Shown piece after piece: positions 9,904 through 22,092 of a stretch of 64,000 nt of DNA. Every line of letters begins with the position of its first letter. The stretch's first letter is position 1. The position numbers and the translations under genes were made by a program. The notes beneath the pieces were generated by a model, which saw nothing but the letters and a program-made list of their open reading frames with translations, was not told the DNA's origin and did no database searches. The DNA comes from Styela clava (taxonomy: Eukaryota; Chordata; Ascidiacea; Stolidobranchia; Styelidae): NCBI RefSeq assembly GCF_964204865.1, contig NC_135251.1, forward strand, positions 30,108,943 to 30,172,942. Direction: 5' to 3'.

Positions 9904-12900
9904 ATTTCAAGAGGTTATTGGCTTATTACTTATTTTCCTGATTGAATTTTAAAATATATTTTGTAAATGTTATCATAAAAATACCAAAAAATACAGTACT
10001 ATCAGACTGTAAGTATACAAGTATGGTAACAGATAATATTTGCGATATATTTGAAAACAGAGCAGTGACGTTTTATGGGTCGTCAACGTCATCAATTATA
10101 AAGCTTTTATTTCAGGTTTTTGATTTACTTTTCTTTTTTTATTAAGCAATTTGTACGCTGTAGTTGTGTCATGCCCAACTACAACAGGCAGACAGGTGCT
10201 CGATATTGTTTGATTTTTTTCAGAACTGCAGCTAGATTTTGGATTTACAGTTCAGTGTAGTTTGTTTTGTTCATGTGAGCACGCAAGAGTCAAACATGTC
10301 AGCCGCCGCTGCAGGGTTGTCCATGTAACTACTGGTTGGTTACGGATTACATCCACCATCAAGTCTGCAATGCAAGTACAGAAGTACATGCATCTGAGTA
10401 CAATTAACTGATCCCAGAATCCCATACAAGGACATGGACTCGTACAGTCAGACGGGACCGGACGATAGACTCCGGTTCGCTATATGCTAAGTCGTCTTAT
10501 CGAGGCTAGTTCACTAAACGCCGTCAAGTACTTTTAGTTGGCGTGGCATAACCAATTTTGCAGATATTATTCCCAACTCTCCACCTTACTACGCCATCCC
10601 AAAATAACGTCACTACAACACCACATTGATGAAATAAGGCCCGCTAAAGTACCGCTATGGATTATAGTCTGACACGTGCAGACGATCACCCAAAATCAAG
10701 CAGACTATTTCGAATATTTTATTTAGGAATCAATATTTCCGAATCTGATTCTATTTAGTATAACATCACATTATCGTTAAGTTTTTTCCAAATTGGGAGA
10801 ACTATAGCATAAATTATGATTAAATAACAAATAACAATAATGAACATGAAAAATGAGTGAAGTTAGTAGAAGAAAACATTGAATTCATGCCCAAACTACA
10901 AAATATACTAGAGAATATTTATTTTGTTACATAGAATACACTCAGTTATATTTACGTATTACATAAATTTATGTTCACCAACAATACCAAATATATAGTG
11001 ATTGTTTCCTCTAGAGTTAACCTTTAAAATTCATCCAAATGCTGAAATGATAAACTTCAGTAAATCATGCTTTAGTACCGCTTGCGCTGTGATTTTAAAG
11101 AAAGCAAATGATTTTAAAGAAAACAAGCGAGGGAAGCATCGCATACCGTACCTATGTTTTTAATGAGGAATAATGTCAGAATGTTGTTGTTATACCGGTA
11201 CAGTTATAATGACATTACATAGGTAATTTAAAGGCACGCTTATATATGACATATTTCTGTATTTGTAAATCTTCTTAACATTTTAAATAATCTTAATAAA
11301 ATTTAACGAAACCATTGGTTCATCTAAGAAAGCTGTGACCCATATGGAATATAACTTACGACTGTACGACTTCTGGACCTGGGAATGCTGTAAGCGTAGA
11401 GTAAATATACGGTTTTGGTCGACGATGAGACAACGCTGCGTCGTGCAATCGCCTCGTGCTATTTAAATTTTTTTTTTTTTAAATAGAATCAAGTCGTTTT
11501 TCTCAAATTGCTTCAATTCGAATTGACATTGATTCGAACCGCTTCGAAATTCTAAAACTTACATCCCTATTTGAGGTGTTTAGTGAACATGCGCCGTCTA
11601 ATCGACATTTCTTGTCAGCGGCACTGAGTGATATAAATACAGAAATATATAAGCTAGGGTGGCTTACCCACTTTGCGGCCACGACCTATTTGCGACCATC
11701 AACTTCATCGATTAAATTAATGCCGAAAAAATTAACGAACCGCGACGATATTTCGCACACGTTATCGTCCACTCATCCCTCGTAGCTCTGCAAAATTACA
11801 CTAAAATGCGGCCACAAACAAAAAAGTTACGACCGAAAACCCGACCGAAGAAAAAAAACGGACCATTTTTGTCGCCAACTACCCATTGTTCCTTTGAAAA
11901 AGCCTAAAAATCCACACAAATATAAGAGATAAAAAGATGAAACTTGGCAGGTGGGTAGAGTTGTGTTTCTTTTAACCATCTTTGAAGTTTCGCGTTTTTA
12001 CATTAAAAAGAGGGGGAATACTGGAATAGGAGGGTGCGCATTTCCAATACGTCGATAATATCTTTGTCGACCAATTTGCGACCACCGTGTTTTAGTCTGT
12101 TTGATTGCTGTGATGCGGTGCTTTGTTTATAATTTGAAGAGTTTTGTTCGAAATAACCATGTTCTTAAAATATATGACGGTCAGAAATGCAATAAGCCAA
12201 TTTTTTTCACGCATGGCTGCGTATGCCCTAGTCTCGACGCAGCAGAAACGATGTTCAAGGCTTGAAATCCGTGGTCGCACACTGGTTGTTCGGTCGCAAA
12301 TATGTCTTCAGAGTGTCGTACTTTGGTGGTTTGTATAGCTTTAACCCCTGTTCGTAGAAAGTTAATTCGAGGTTCAGCGTGTAGAATAAATGCCAATGCA
12401 CCTACCATGAAAAAATTAACGGGTTAGAAATAATGGTTTTTGTTTTATAGCGGTTTGAATGAAATCGTCCGCAGACTGGCTACACCATCCTATACCAGTA
12501 CTGCCTTACCAGCTGCAGAGCTGCTTTGCAGCCTTAGCATTTTGTAACATCTGAACACTGGAAAATCAGTCAACTGTCTGACTGTGACAATATCCAAATA
12601 TTAACCTGAAGTTACATAGCTACATGCCGGTACCGTATGTTTTTGAAGACTGAATTGTACCGTACGTATGTACAGAGCTAGTTCTGACGGTTTGCCGAGC
12701 AAATCCGAAATCAATAGCTAACGAAAACGGAAAAGCTGTCGATCTCAACCTGATGGAATCACATGACATCACGTGATCAGAGAAATGCGCAACAGTGGCC
12801 ATGTTCATGTCGGATTGAGTGAAACGTTGTGCATATTTTTTATGTTGTTGTGCTTAGAATTCCTTTTTTTTTTCGTTGTAAGAAAAAAAATCCATTTTCT

Positions 12901-13289
12901 CATTAACTACTGGACCACTTGTTTTGAAATTTTCAGTGTTTGAAGATTGTATTTGTCGCTACTGGACACGAGAGGGAGATTCGGTTCTACTAAATATATG
13001 TATGTTTATTTGCCTCAGAAATATAACAGTAGCCTATCTGCATAATAATTAAACAGTAAAACAGAGACGGGAATACATGTTCAAGACCTTACTGGCCTAA
13101 GACACAGATGTGCGACATGCACCCCGACTAACAATTAAACAATGTTAAAAAAGACAATATAATAGGCTACTGTACGTGTTTTGGCAGTAACAATTACAAA
13201 TCAGCGGTAGGTTAACAATGACGTAACAATCGGAATTTATGCCGCCGCTCAGACAATTTTTTTGCTCAGACTGATTTAAGCGTGGTTGC
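9904..13289. other. Intergenic between the V-ATPase gene and the 13.3-kb repeat
   Basis: No gene supported. It contains one copy of a dispersed repeat (10312-10500, listed separately). At about 11650-12310 a stretch carries several GCGGCCACGACC / GCGACCAC words at its edges, suggestive of an old DNA transposon but not bounded. Confidence 0.35.
10312..10500 (+). repeat. Dispersed repeat family, copy A
   Basis: Shares ordered words with 17636-17760 and 21335-21485 on the same strand and with about 48960-49080 on the other strand: CATGTAA-CTGGT, a run containing CATGCATCTGA, ATCCCATAC, and GACATGGACT, followed by GGTTCGCT-TATG and GTCTTATC. No ORF and no clear ends; it may be a SINE or a non-autonomous transposon. 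Confidence 0.6.
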
Positions 13290-13830
13290 CTTTCCTCGAC
13301 TTTTGACCCCCAAAAAATTCTTTCTATTATTTACCATTGCAAAATTTTCGGGGCTATTTTAAGAGTGCTTTTGTGAGTTGGCGCCTGTAAAATAGGGTTT
13401 GTGTTTCAAACCATCATTATGATTCATCGCATACAACAATCTGTTTTTTAAAAGTACCGGTAAAGAATTTTAGCCTAGTCTGCGAAAACGAGGTAACGTT
13501 ACGATTACGACCACGCTTGAAAATCTGTCTGAGCTTACGGTCTGAGTGAGAAAAGTGTCTGAGCGGTTGCAAAAAGGGAACCTTGTTACGTCACTTTTTG
13601 CATCTTGCTGATTGGCCAATGTCACGAAGTAAACAAGAAAGTCGATGTTCGGGGAGAGGTCCATTGCCTCTTTTTGATAGTTTTGTGCGTTATTAGTCAG
13701 TCGTTAGTTGCGTTTCCAAGAAATAGTTGTATATCAAATAACTTAATTATCATTATGTCTGCCGAGGAACTTCAGTTTAGTTACAACAATCAAAAATTGA
13801 AACTGAAAACGCTGCGATAGACTAGCCTCT
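13290..13830. repeat. Repeat shared with 49785-50310 in rearranged orientation
   Basis: 13290-13480 and 13485-13670 match the complement of about 50110-50310 and 49785-49965. The following 13690-13830 matches about 49966-50110 in the direct orientation. Diagnostic shared words include GATTGGCCAATGTCACGAAG, TTTTTTAAAAGTACCG and CAATCAAAAATT. It looks like a mobile-element interior; no protein is recognisable. Confidence 0.7.
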
Positions 13831-14265
13831 AAAATCAGTACGTAAGCAGCACGTGGTCTACTCTATTGTTTTGAATAATGATAGTTTTGGACATGTGAGT
13901 GAATGTGCCATTTATTTTTTGAGTCGGCGATGATTTTAATATTTCATGTCGGTTGTAATAATTTTATTTTTATTTATAAATTAATACCGCTAACTTAAAC
14001 TGATATTGTCATTAACGACGCCTCGATAACGATAAAATACGCGACAGATACTAAATTTTATTTCAGAGCTATTTTATAAGCTCTAAATTGCAAAAAAATG
14101 AGAAAATTTCCCGTTATGTTCGGTCACTATCGAAACATGAAAACAATTAATTAGGACACAATTTACTTTTATATTTATTGCCGGGGACGCACAAACTATC
14201 TTGACTAAATTGAAATAGACAATATTATTTGTGTAATATCAAAAACATCCTCGACGTCTTATAAG

Positions 14266-15473
14266 TAGGGTTGTGATTTCGTGACCAGTTTTTGAAATCC
14301 CGGTATCGTGATATCCCGGGATTGAGCCGTATAATCCCGTGATTAAGTAAAAGATTGAAACAACTTGCATGACAAGTAACAACTTGCATGAAAATCACGT
14401 ATTTATTTCATGTAATATCGACGCAGAAGTATTAGAGCATCTAGGGCAGTGGTTCCCAACCTTTTTTTTTATATCGCGGCACACTATTTAGCTCTTTGAA
14501 TATTAGCGGCACACCTATCATAAAAGCACGAACATTTACTACCCATTAAGAGTGCGATAGTCGAGCGCGAACAAATGGTTAATAGTTATCGATATTAGAA
14601 CTGTTTTCTTACATTAATGTAAACGAGAGCGTCTTCGGAGCATCTCACATTATTGTAGAAGTTGCGCACCGCCCCTCCATGTTACGCCCTTATTATTATC
14701 GCATGCATTCTCACTTACAATTCAAGGTTTTTCTCATTGCCAAAATCATTCAATAGTGTTATTGTCGGCATTTGCGAGAGAAATGAAAGTGGCAAACAAA
14801 TTGTATTTCATTACAACAATTAATTATTATCGCTTAAAACACTTCATTTCATTGCATCAGTGTTTGGACTACCACGCGTTTCGCCAGATTACTGGCGTGA
14901 TTACAGATCGCAAGGGTGGTCAAAATAGTACATTTTCATCGAATCGCATAATTTTAACGAATTGTCGAATATCGGGTTGAATTCGGAATTTTATTCCGAT
15001 TTTTAAATTTTGGGTCAGCTTTGATCTTTTTTTGTCACCGTTTGTGAATTAACCGTCCCAATTTTAAGCTAAATCAATGAATATTATCATTTCTGACGGC
15101 GGAATGCGGATTTTACTTTTCAAAAGTGTGACTGTTTTATTTACTGAATGACATTTTGAGTTCAAATTATGATTAAATAAATCAGTAATAATGGCAATTC
15201 TACTAGTCAAATAATAATTACTTGGTACAATTTGAGAAAAATTTCGCACAACAATTCCACTTTCACTCACACTGTACGCGTGAATGGCTTTTTTTCAATT
15301 AAGTATTGAATAAAATGGTATGTTAGTCGTTGGGTATAACCAACCATTTGTGAGAATATCTATATGTGGGTAGCAAAGTCTTAAAATCCCCGGATTTTTA
15401 CGAAATAATTGCGGGATCGGGATTGGAAAAAAACAGTCCAAATTTCGGGATCGGGATTCCCCGGGGTCCCAAC
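14266..15473. mobile_element. Possible DNA transposon with GGTTG-GA ends and internal 'cccgggat' repeats
   Basis: The left end TAGGGTTGTGATTTC and the right end (reading inward, GGTTGGGACCCCGGGG) are both followed by repeated ATCCCGG/CGGGATT words. A CAGTGGTTCCCAACC hAT-like end lies inside at about 14455, but I could not find its partner. The target duplication is not convincing. Confidence 0.35.
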
Positions 15474-15863
15474 CAAATAAGACAGCGTTTTATTTCGATT
15501 TCCTAAAAATAACACTAGGGCTTATTTGGGGGGGGGGAGGGGGGGTATTTATGTGTCTTATATTTTAATTTATCAAAAACAAAATTATAAAGTAAAGAAT
15601 TACGATATTTTAAAATATGCAAAATATAAAAAACCGATATCCATTTACTTATGAATAACACGTTTTCATGCAAAATATCTGCAAAACATAGATTATTAAG
15701 CATTTAAAACGGGTAGGAGAGCTAGCTTGCTAGCGACTAGGTCAAAAAAAAAATTCGCGTTATTGACTAGGTATTATTTTAGGGGAAGGCTTATATTAAA
15801 ATAATTCTTAAAATTTAGGCTAGTTCTTTTTCAGGGTAGGTCTTATTTTCGGGAAAACACGGT
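15474..15863. mobile_element. MITE of the 'ACCGTGTTTTCCCGAAAATAAGAC' type, left end truncated
   Basis: The right end, read inward, is TACCGTGTTTTCCCGAAAA followed by TAAGACC. The left side starts part-way in, at AAATAAGACAGCGTTTTATT, directly abutting the preceding element. Internal CTAGGGCTTATTT and GGGGAAGGCTTATATT words are typical of this end type. It contains a G-rich run at 15529-15546. Confidence 0.55.
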
Positions 15864-16056
15864 ATCTCTGTGCTCTCCACCAAAGTGACTATCACTTTGC
15901 TCTCCACCGACCCGACAAGTGGTTTATTGGTTGTCACGGCGACTGGACAGCTGATTGTGAAATGGATTACGACTGCGCTGACTTATTGACACACACGCGA
16001 CTCGGAAACGGCACTGAAAAGCAGGGAAGATTAAATAGCGCACAGTGCATTCAAAG

Positions 16057-19000
16057 ATGCTTCGACAAACTAAATGGCAATTGGAAGCATCTGATGCTGT
16101 AAGTTGGCATCAAGACGAAGCTTTGAATTCAACTATATTTTTACTAAGAGAAATGGGACCAACCAGTTTTTTGTTGAAAGAAGAAGAAGAAGATAGGAAA
16201 CTAAAGGTGAACATGCAGCCATTGGCCTTTTGTACAAGAAGAAATAAAGTTATTACGTTATTGCTGGCTTATGTGTATCAAATTGGTGGCTGGACCAAAT
16301 CTGCAAATTGGTAGATATTCAAGATAGGTAGATCTGTAGATAGATACATGGATTCATACAATTTTAGCTTATATAGACTACCGTACTGATGCAATGGAAT
16401 AACATTTTTTTTAAATGCGTCAAATATCACATTATTCGATACAGAATCTGAATTTACTAAATAAGAGTTTTAACAAGTGTGAAAGCATCTTTAGGGCTTG
16501 GTAGTTGGAGCATTACATATTTATATTTTGAAAACTGTAAACAAATTTCGAATTTTTTCTAAATTTTAGAGTTTATTAATGTATCAGAAGTTTTTTAGGT
16601 TAACATTGGAGATCCACACAGTTGTACATGCGATGTTTTCAAGAGAGAAAGAAACCCATGCAAGCATATATGCTGGTTAATTTTGAAGAAATTCAAGTGG
16701 CCAAGAACAAATGAATGTTAGTTTCATTTACTTGAAATATTTATTTATAATCAAAACCATATCGCCTATAACTATGCAAATGTTTCCTTTTTGTCTAAAT
16801 CATGTTCCTATGAAGTTTGATGCATCATTATTTTATTTTGCATTCATAAGTTACTGTAGTAACATTTGGATGTAAATTTTAATGGAGCTGTACATTGCGA
16901 TGGTATCTTGATGGAGAAACTGAAATTTATTTTTGAAATATAGTGTTACTTTTGCAATTATTTTGTGGGGCAGTAGACTACGGTATAGTTATATATTGAC
17001 ATGGAGTGCATATTTATATTACCGGTATATATTTTTCATATTCAAGTATCATATCAACATGGCCTGGTAGAAAGAGAAATCAATCAATTGCTGCAAGGTC
17101 CAAAAAAGGTGAAGAAAGAGCAACCCAAGGGAAATAAAGATATAGGTAAAAGTTGACCAATCTTTACATATTATCATTACTGATAAGAAATAGTCAATGA
17201 AATAGAGATGATTGATTCAAACTTGATTTGTGCCTCAGTAACCATTCGGTGCTCCCGAAGTATGCGAACCAAGATGGCGGACATCGGAACGTAACATGGG
17301 TTGATGGGTAACAGGTTAGGGTTAGACTATAATTTTTTTCCAATTTTCCTTATTTTAGTCCTATTATCAGTTCGAAGACTAGCCAAGAGCCTCCCGTAGT
17401 ATTTATACCTAAAATTATGGCCTAACCCTAACCTAGTACACATATTACATTCCGATGTCCGCCATCTTGGTTCGCATACTTCGGGAGCCCCAACCATTCT
17501 CTATTTTTGACCAAGGTACTTCAGAAAAAGGAACTGCACAACAACGAGCTATTTCAAAATTGGATGTTTGTCCCATATGTCAAGAAGAATTATTAGATAA
17601 TCATTTGCCTGTAACATATTGCAGGTAAGAGTGGGGTGGTTCATGTAATTGCTGGTCAATTATGGCTTCGTCCACTGTCAAGTTCATGCATCTGAAACAA
17701 AAGACTGGCTAGATAATCCCATACCAGACATGGACTGGTAAGCCTATCCTAGAAAAAAATATTATATAGTCTAAAAAATTCCTAATTTAGTCTGGTAATG
17801 CCTGATTTACAGTATGTCAAATTTTATAATGCAAACAAAGTATGTTGGTGAATCTCTTAGCATTGCATTTTGGCATCTCTTTTCTGTATGCCATCAATAA
17901 TTTGTGGAAATTTTGGACTACAGATATGGTTGCGGAAACAGTGTTCATATCAAATGCATGAAGATTTGGGCAGAACATCAACGTCAATCATCAAAAGATG
18001 ATGAAATTAGATGTCCAATGTGTAGAGAAATTTTTGGAAGCTTTTATAAATTGCTTGAAGAACTTCGGAATGCTTCTGGCGATGATATTGAAGCATACAG
18101 ACTGGATGTTCATTTTTCAATTTCTTGTAATGGATGTCAAATGTGTCCCATAAAAGTAACTAACGAACCCTCTTTTTGAGATTAGTGCATATTTATCCTG
18201 ATGAATCGTTTGTTGTAAATATGGGATGTATATACTTAGACGTACATGCCATTAATATACAATTGGATCCCAAAAAAACAGAACCCATTATTTCTTGATT
18301 ACTTCTATGAAAATGAAGAAGGTGTAATTAACACTCAAAATTTGTTTGTGTATGATTGTATACAATAAATTCAGTAACCTAGTATGCTTCGCACAAAGGT
18401 TATGTTCTCTCTAGAATATGTTTCCAATGGCCTTGGTTCTATTTCTTTTTTGGGTCGCCCTATATTTTACTCTTCATACAGTGAACAATTTTTCTTTTTC
18501 ATATATCAGGGTAAATGCTACAAGTGCACAACATGTTCTTCCTTCTATTTATGCAATACCTGCTTCCACGGTAACAAACATAGGCATCATTCATTTGAAT
18601 TTCGTCTAAAAAGAACAAATCGTTGGCGCCCTGCAAAGTCTCGACTTCAAACAGATCGGGAACTCGCTATTATTAATGATTTGTCCACTCGTGAAATTAC
18701 AGACAATGATTACGATTTATTACTGCAATTGGACAGGTTCGTGCCGTTTTTACCCATAAATTTTGTCTCGTCCAGTCAGATTGTGGCAATTATATGTAGA
18801 GAGTTAATGATATTTTATCTTTAGCTTGAATGAGACCTCTAATAATGAATGTTCAATCCTCTAGAAATAAACAATTCATTTTGATTTAGGTATTTTAGCT
18901 AGACTTATTAACTAGACTAACTCTGTAAAATCATTTATTTATGTTAATTGTTAAAGCATGCTTAATTTCATTACTTTCAAATATACAACGTTTTAAATTA

Positions 19001-20721
19001 TATTTCGTATTGATACAACCAGTTAGATTTTTCAGTTCTGTTTTTAGCTCAAGTGGAGACACAGCTCCAGTTGATTTGTGTGGATTACCTGAACATGTCA
19101 TCAACACTCTTCCAATGATGAAAGTCAGACCTGGAGCTAAACTACTTGTGCCTGGCAAGCAATGTAGAATATGTTTACGATCATACGAGGTTGGCGAATA
19201 TGTGAGAAAATTACCAGAGTGTAAACATATATTTCATCGAGAATGCATTGATGATTGGCTTTCAGAAGATCACAGGTAAATTCAAGGAACAAAAATTGTA
19301 TTTTTTTTCATGTTGTTAAACGACATTTTTATTAGCATAAAATGCCAAAATTATTCCAACATTTTAGCTTCGTTTGGGGAAGTTACAATATAATTTCAGT
19401 GAAAGTACTTCTTGGTTAGAACATAAAAAAATGAGTATTTGAAGTATTTCTAAATTTTAATATATCTAGACCAGAGCATTGGCTTATTAAAAATGTTTTT
19501 GATGCCTCAATTTTATTTCAGAATATTTTGCGTACTATTTTGAAAAAAATTGATATAGAAAGTCTTTCACAACTTCTTACTGCTATACAGGAGATGTCCA
19601 ATTGATAAGAGACTGGTGGTGGGAATGCATCGTAGACAACAAAGTGCAACTTCAACGAGTAGACAGAGAAGCAGGCAACAAGATATTGAAGCAACTGATA
19701 TGTCTACAGAATTAATGATTCCTGGAATAGGAATTGCAAAATTACAGAATATGCAAGTAAGTTCTGTTAGGAATTTTGTTGTTGCTGATTCCAATTACTA
19801 TTTTGTATCATTTTTGAGTCAGTCTCTTGGGCATGGACAGATTGAGATTATTATATTTCCCATTCAAAATAATTTTTTGAATAAAGAAGAAATGTTATAT
19901 TATGAAAATTGGAAATATGAACTTATAAAACATCACTGTTGTTGCACACTGAATAGCATATATCTACGTCCAATGATTTTTTGAGCTTAATGCAGATGAC
20001 ATTTTTATTGTCTGTGAAGCTGTGATCTGTTGCGACAGTTTTTCATATAGCCAAGTACCATGGCAAAACCATCATGGTGGGAAATTGTACACTTCTGTCT
20101 GCATTCAAAATATATACTTTGATAATCTATGTCTATGACATTCGAAAACTTGATATAAATATGGCTGCCACACTCTTATCTGATTACATTCTAGTAGTTC
20201 TGATGCCGTGAGTACCATTTTCCATGGGTATAATTGAAAATTGTTTATGATTCAAAATGTTCGTAATTTTCAATATTATTCAAAATCAGAATGACAGGAG
20301 GTATAATGCTGATGCAAGGAATGCAAGCAACATAGACAATCGAACACTTTCAACTGCAACTAATTATCAGTCATCAAGTTCTGTAAACCCTGTTGGAATC
20401 ACAATTGAAGATGTTGTGAGTGGCTGTCACACACTTAGTTTAAGCAGAAAGGCCGAGTTAAACCATAGATCACGTCACTTATCTCTTCCTCCTCAAAACC
20501 CGTTGCATGTGAGACAACGAGCTAAAAGTCGATCAAATCATGCATTTACTCCAAATGGAATTGCAAAAGGATCAGTTGTCCGATCTAGAAACCGATCATT
20601 TGAACGGAAGACAGCTCCACATTCTTCCCAAGTAGATCTATGGTTGACGGGAAATTCTCCTTTGTCCGGAACGGATTTACAAAGTATTCAACCCATGACA
20701 TTTGATGATGACCTGCCATAG
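16057..20721 (+). CDS. ZSWIM2: ZSWIM2-like E3 ubiquitin ligase (SWIM, RING, ZZ, RING), 9 exons, complete
   Basis: Coding exons: 16057-16206, 16599-16716, 17047-17145, 17516-17624, 17924-18155, 18510-18736, 19048-19275, 19591-19756, 20290-20721. The phases join into 587 codons (586 aa). The start is placed at MLRQ, matching the family; an in-frame upstream ATG at 16045 is possible. Domains: the family N-terminus (WHQDEALNSTIFLLREMGPT, 17-36), SWIM C59-x-C61...C71-x-H73, RING-1 from C141/C144 to C189/C192, ZZ zinc finger from about C227 to 270 (CNGC, KCYKC, LCNTC), and RING-2 from C351/C354 to the CPID at 390. The C-terminal ~140 residues are Ser/Arg-rich with no domain. In mammals ZSWIM2 is a testis-expressed E3 ligase reported to promote death-receptor apoptosis; the role here is inferred. 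Exon 7 has an alternative acceptor 12 nt upstream (19036) that keeps the frame. Confidence 0.93.
17248..17491. mobile_element. 244-bp MITE with ~45-bp terminal inverted repeats, 8-bp duplication AACCATTC
   Basis: The left end GGTGCTCCCGAAGTATGCG and the right end, read inward, GGGGCTCCCGAAGTATGCG continue as near-perfect inverted repeats through ACCAAGATGGCGGACATCGG. AACCATTC flanks both sides (17240-17247, 17492-17499). It lies in ZSWIM2 intron 3, with its target duplication ending 16 nt before exon 4. Confidence 0.9.
17636..17760 (+). repeat. Dispersed repeat family, copy B
   Basis: Lies in ZSWIM2 intron 4. Contains CATGTAATTGCTGGT, CATGCATCTGAAAC, ATCCCATACC and GACATGGACTGGT in the same order as copies A and C. 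Shorter than copy A; no coding capacity. Confidence 0.6.
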
Positions 20722-22092
20722 AAATATTTATATCTGTTCTACGCCAAGCATAAGCAGCATATTGGTGCATTCCATCAGAAGTATGTGTTCTCAAAACTGT
20801 ACAATCTATTTGGCGATGATTCAATTGATATTGATGGATAATCTGTTTAGTAAGTTTCCCCGCCTGCAGTATAAATGTGAGATTTTATCCTAATTCTATT
20901 CAAAAACTGTTGTGGATTGTTTCTTCAAAATGGATTCTTTATTATCTTGCTTGCCAGTTCCCCCACATAATTTTAAATTTATTTATTTTATTCACTTTTC
21001 AAACGGTTTATTTTTGTATTGAAATGAATGTTTATTTTATGTGTAAGATTCTAAGCTCTTCCAGTCTCAATCTGTGTTCAATTTCATTTGTGTTTGAAAT
21101 AATTAAAGTCGCTTGAGAATTCGTGTGAGAATTTAGTATGAGTGCTTCGTAAACTATTTTGTCAGTGTGATAAATAGACTTTCTGGAGGTACGGTATATT
21201 GCCACCATGGAATTTGCTGTGACCGCATCATGCTAGACGCCGCACCTATGATTACCTTGCGTGGATTTGAATCCCTTGGGGGATAAATGTGTGCTAGACT
21301 AGAGAATTGCTGGACTCCTTGCAACGAAGGATGGCGCACGTAACCGCTGGTCGGTTGCGGCTTCTTCTTTTGTCAATGCATCTGAAACTAATAATTGGCT
21401 AACTAGTCCCTTACCCGACATGGACTGGTGACCGGGCGAGAAGCCGTGGTTCGCTGTATGATATTAACCGGTCTTATCATCTTTTCTTGGGGGTAGAAAT
21501 CCATCGAAAAAATAGCATACCGGCGGATTCTTCCATCATTGAGTGCTATAAATTTGATTGGTCCATCAGTTGCGAAGACGGGAGTGTTTTTTTCAACAAG
21601 AAGATCAATTTAGATACTTTCAGCAGTGATTGTGCGGGAAAAACATAATGACTGTCTCTAATCAATCCGTGTTTGAAGCGACACCCTTCTCTGGGTTCGA
21701 TCATTGATGATCGTGCATGGACTTATGTCACTGACTAGGATCATGTTAATGCAATCTATCACTGTGTGTTCTCGCAGTTCTGTGAATATCCCAACATGGA
21801 AAGGGTGTATCTTGCTTAAAGACTGTCCTTCTCTATAATAATCAATGATCATCCTGTTAGAGACGAGTTTCTGAAGGCCCATTATGGATTATATTCAAGA
21901 TAAAAACTTATTTTGCCACGTTTAGAACAAACCTAATTTGGAAACGCGTATCTAATTCTCACAATACCAGTAACTTTATTGCCTGAGGCTTATTTTTGCT
22001 ACTTGAATGCCTGGGGCGGAATTCATCGTACTTGGTAGTCGAAAAATTCGGTGCAATCGACAACGTCGCATTTAGAACTGTTAGTAAACACT
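20722..22092. other. Intergenic between ZSWIM2 and B4GALT7
   Basis: Holds the presumed ZSWIM2 3' UTR (an ATTAAA at about 21104 could serve polyadenylation), dispersed repeat copy C, and the 5' flank of the galactosyltransferase gene. No further ORF is convincing. Confidence 0.35.
21335..21485 (+). repeat. Dispersed repeat family, copy C
   Basis: Contains CGTAACCGCTGGTCGGTT, GCATCTGAAACTAAT, GACATGGACTGGTGACCGG, GTGGTTCGCTGTATG and GGTCTTATC, paralleling copies A, B and D. Sequence upstream (from about 21220) may belong to the same unit. Confidence 0.6.
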
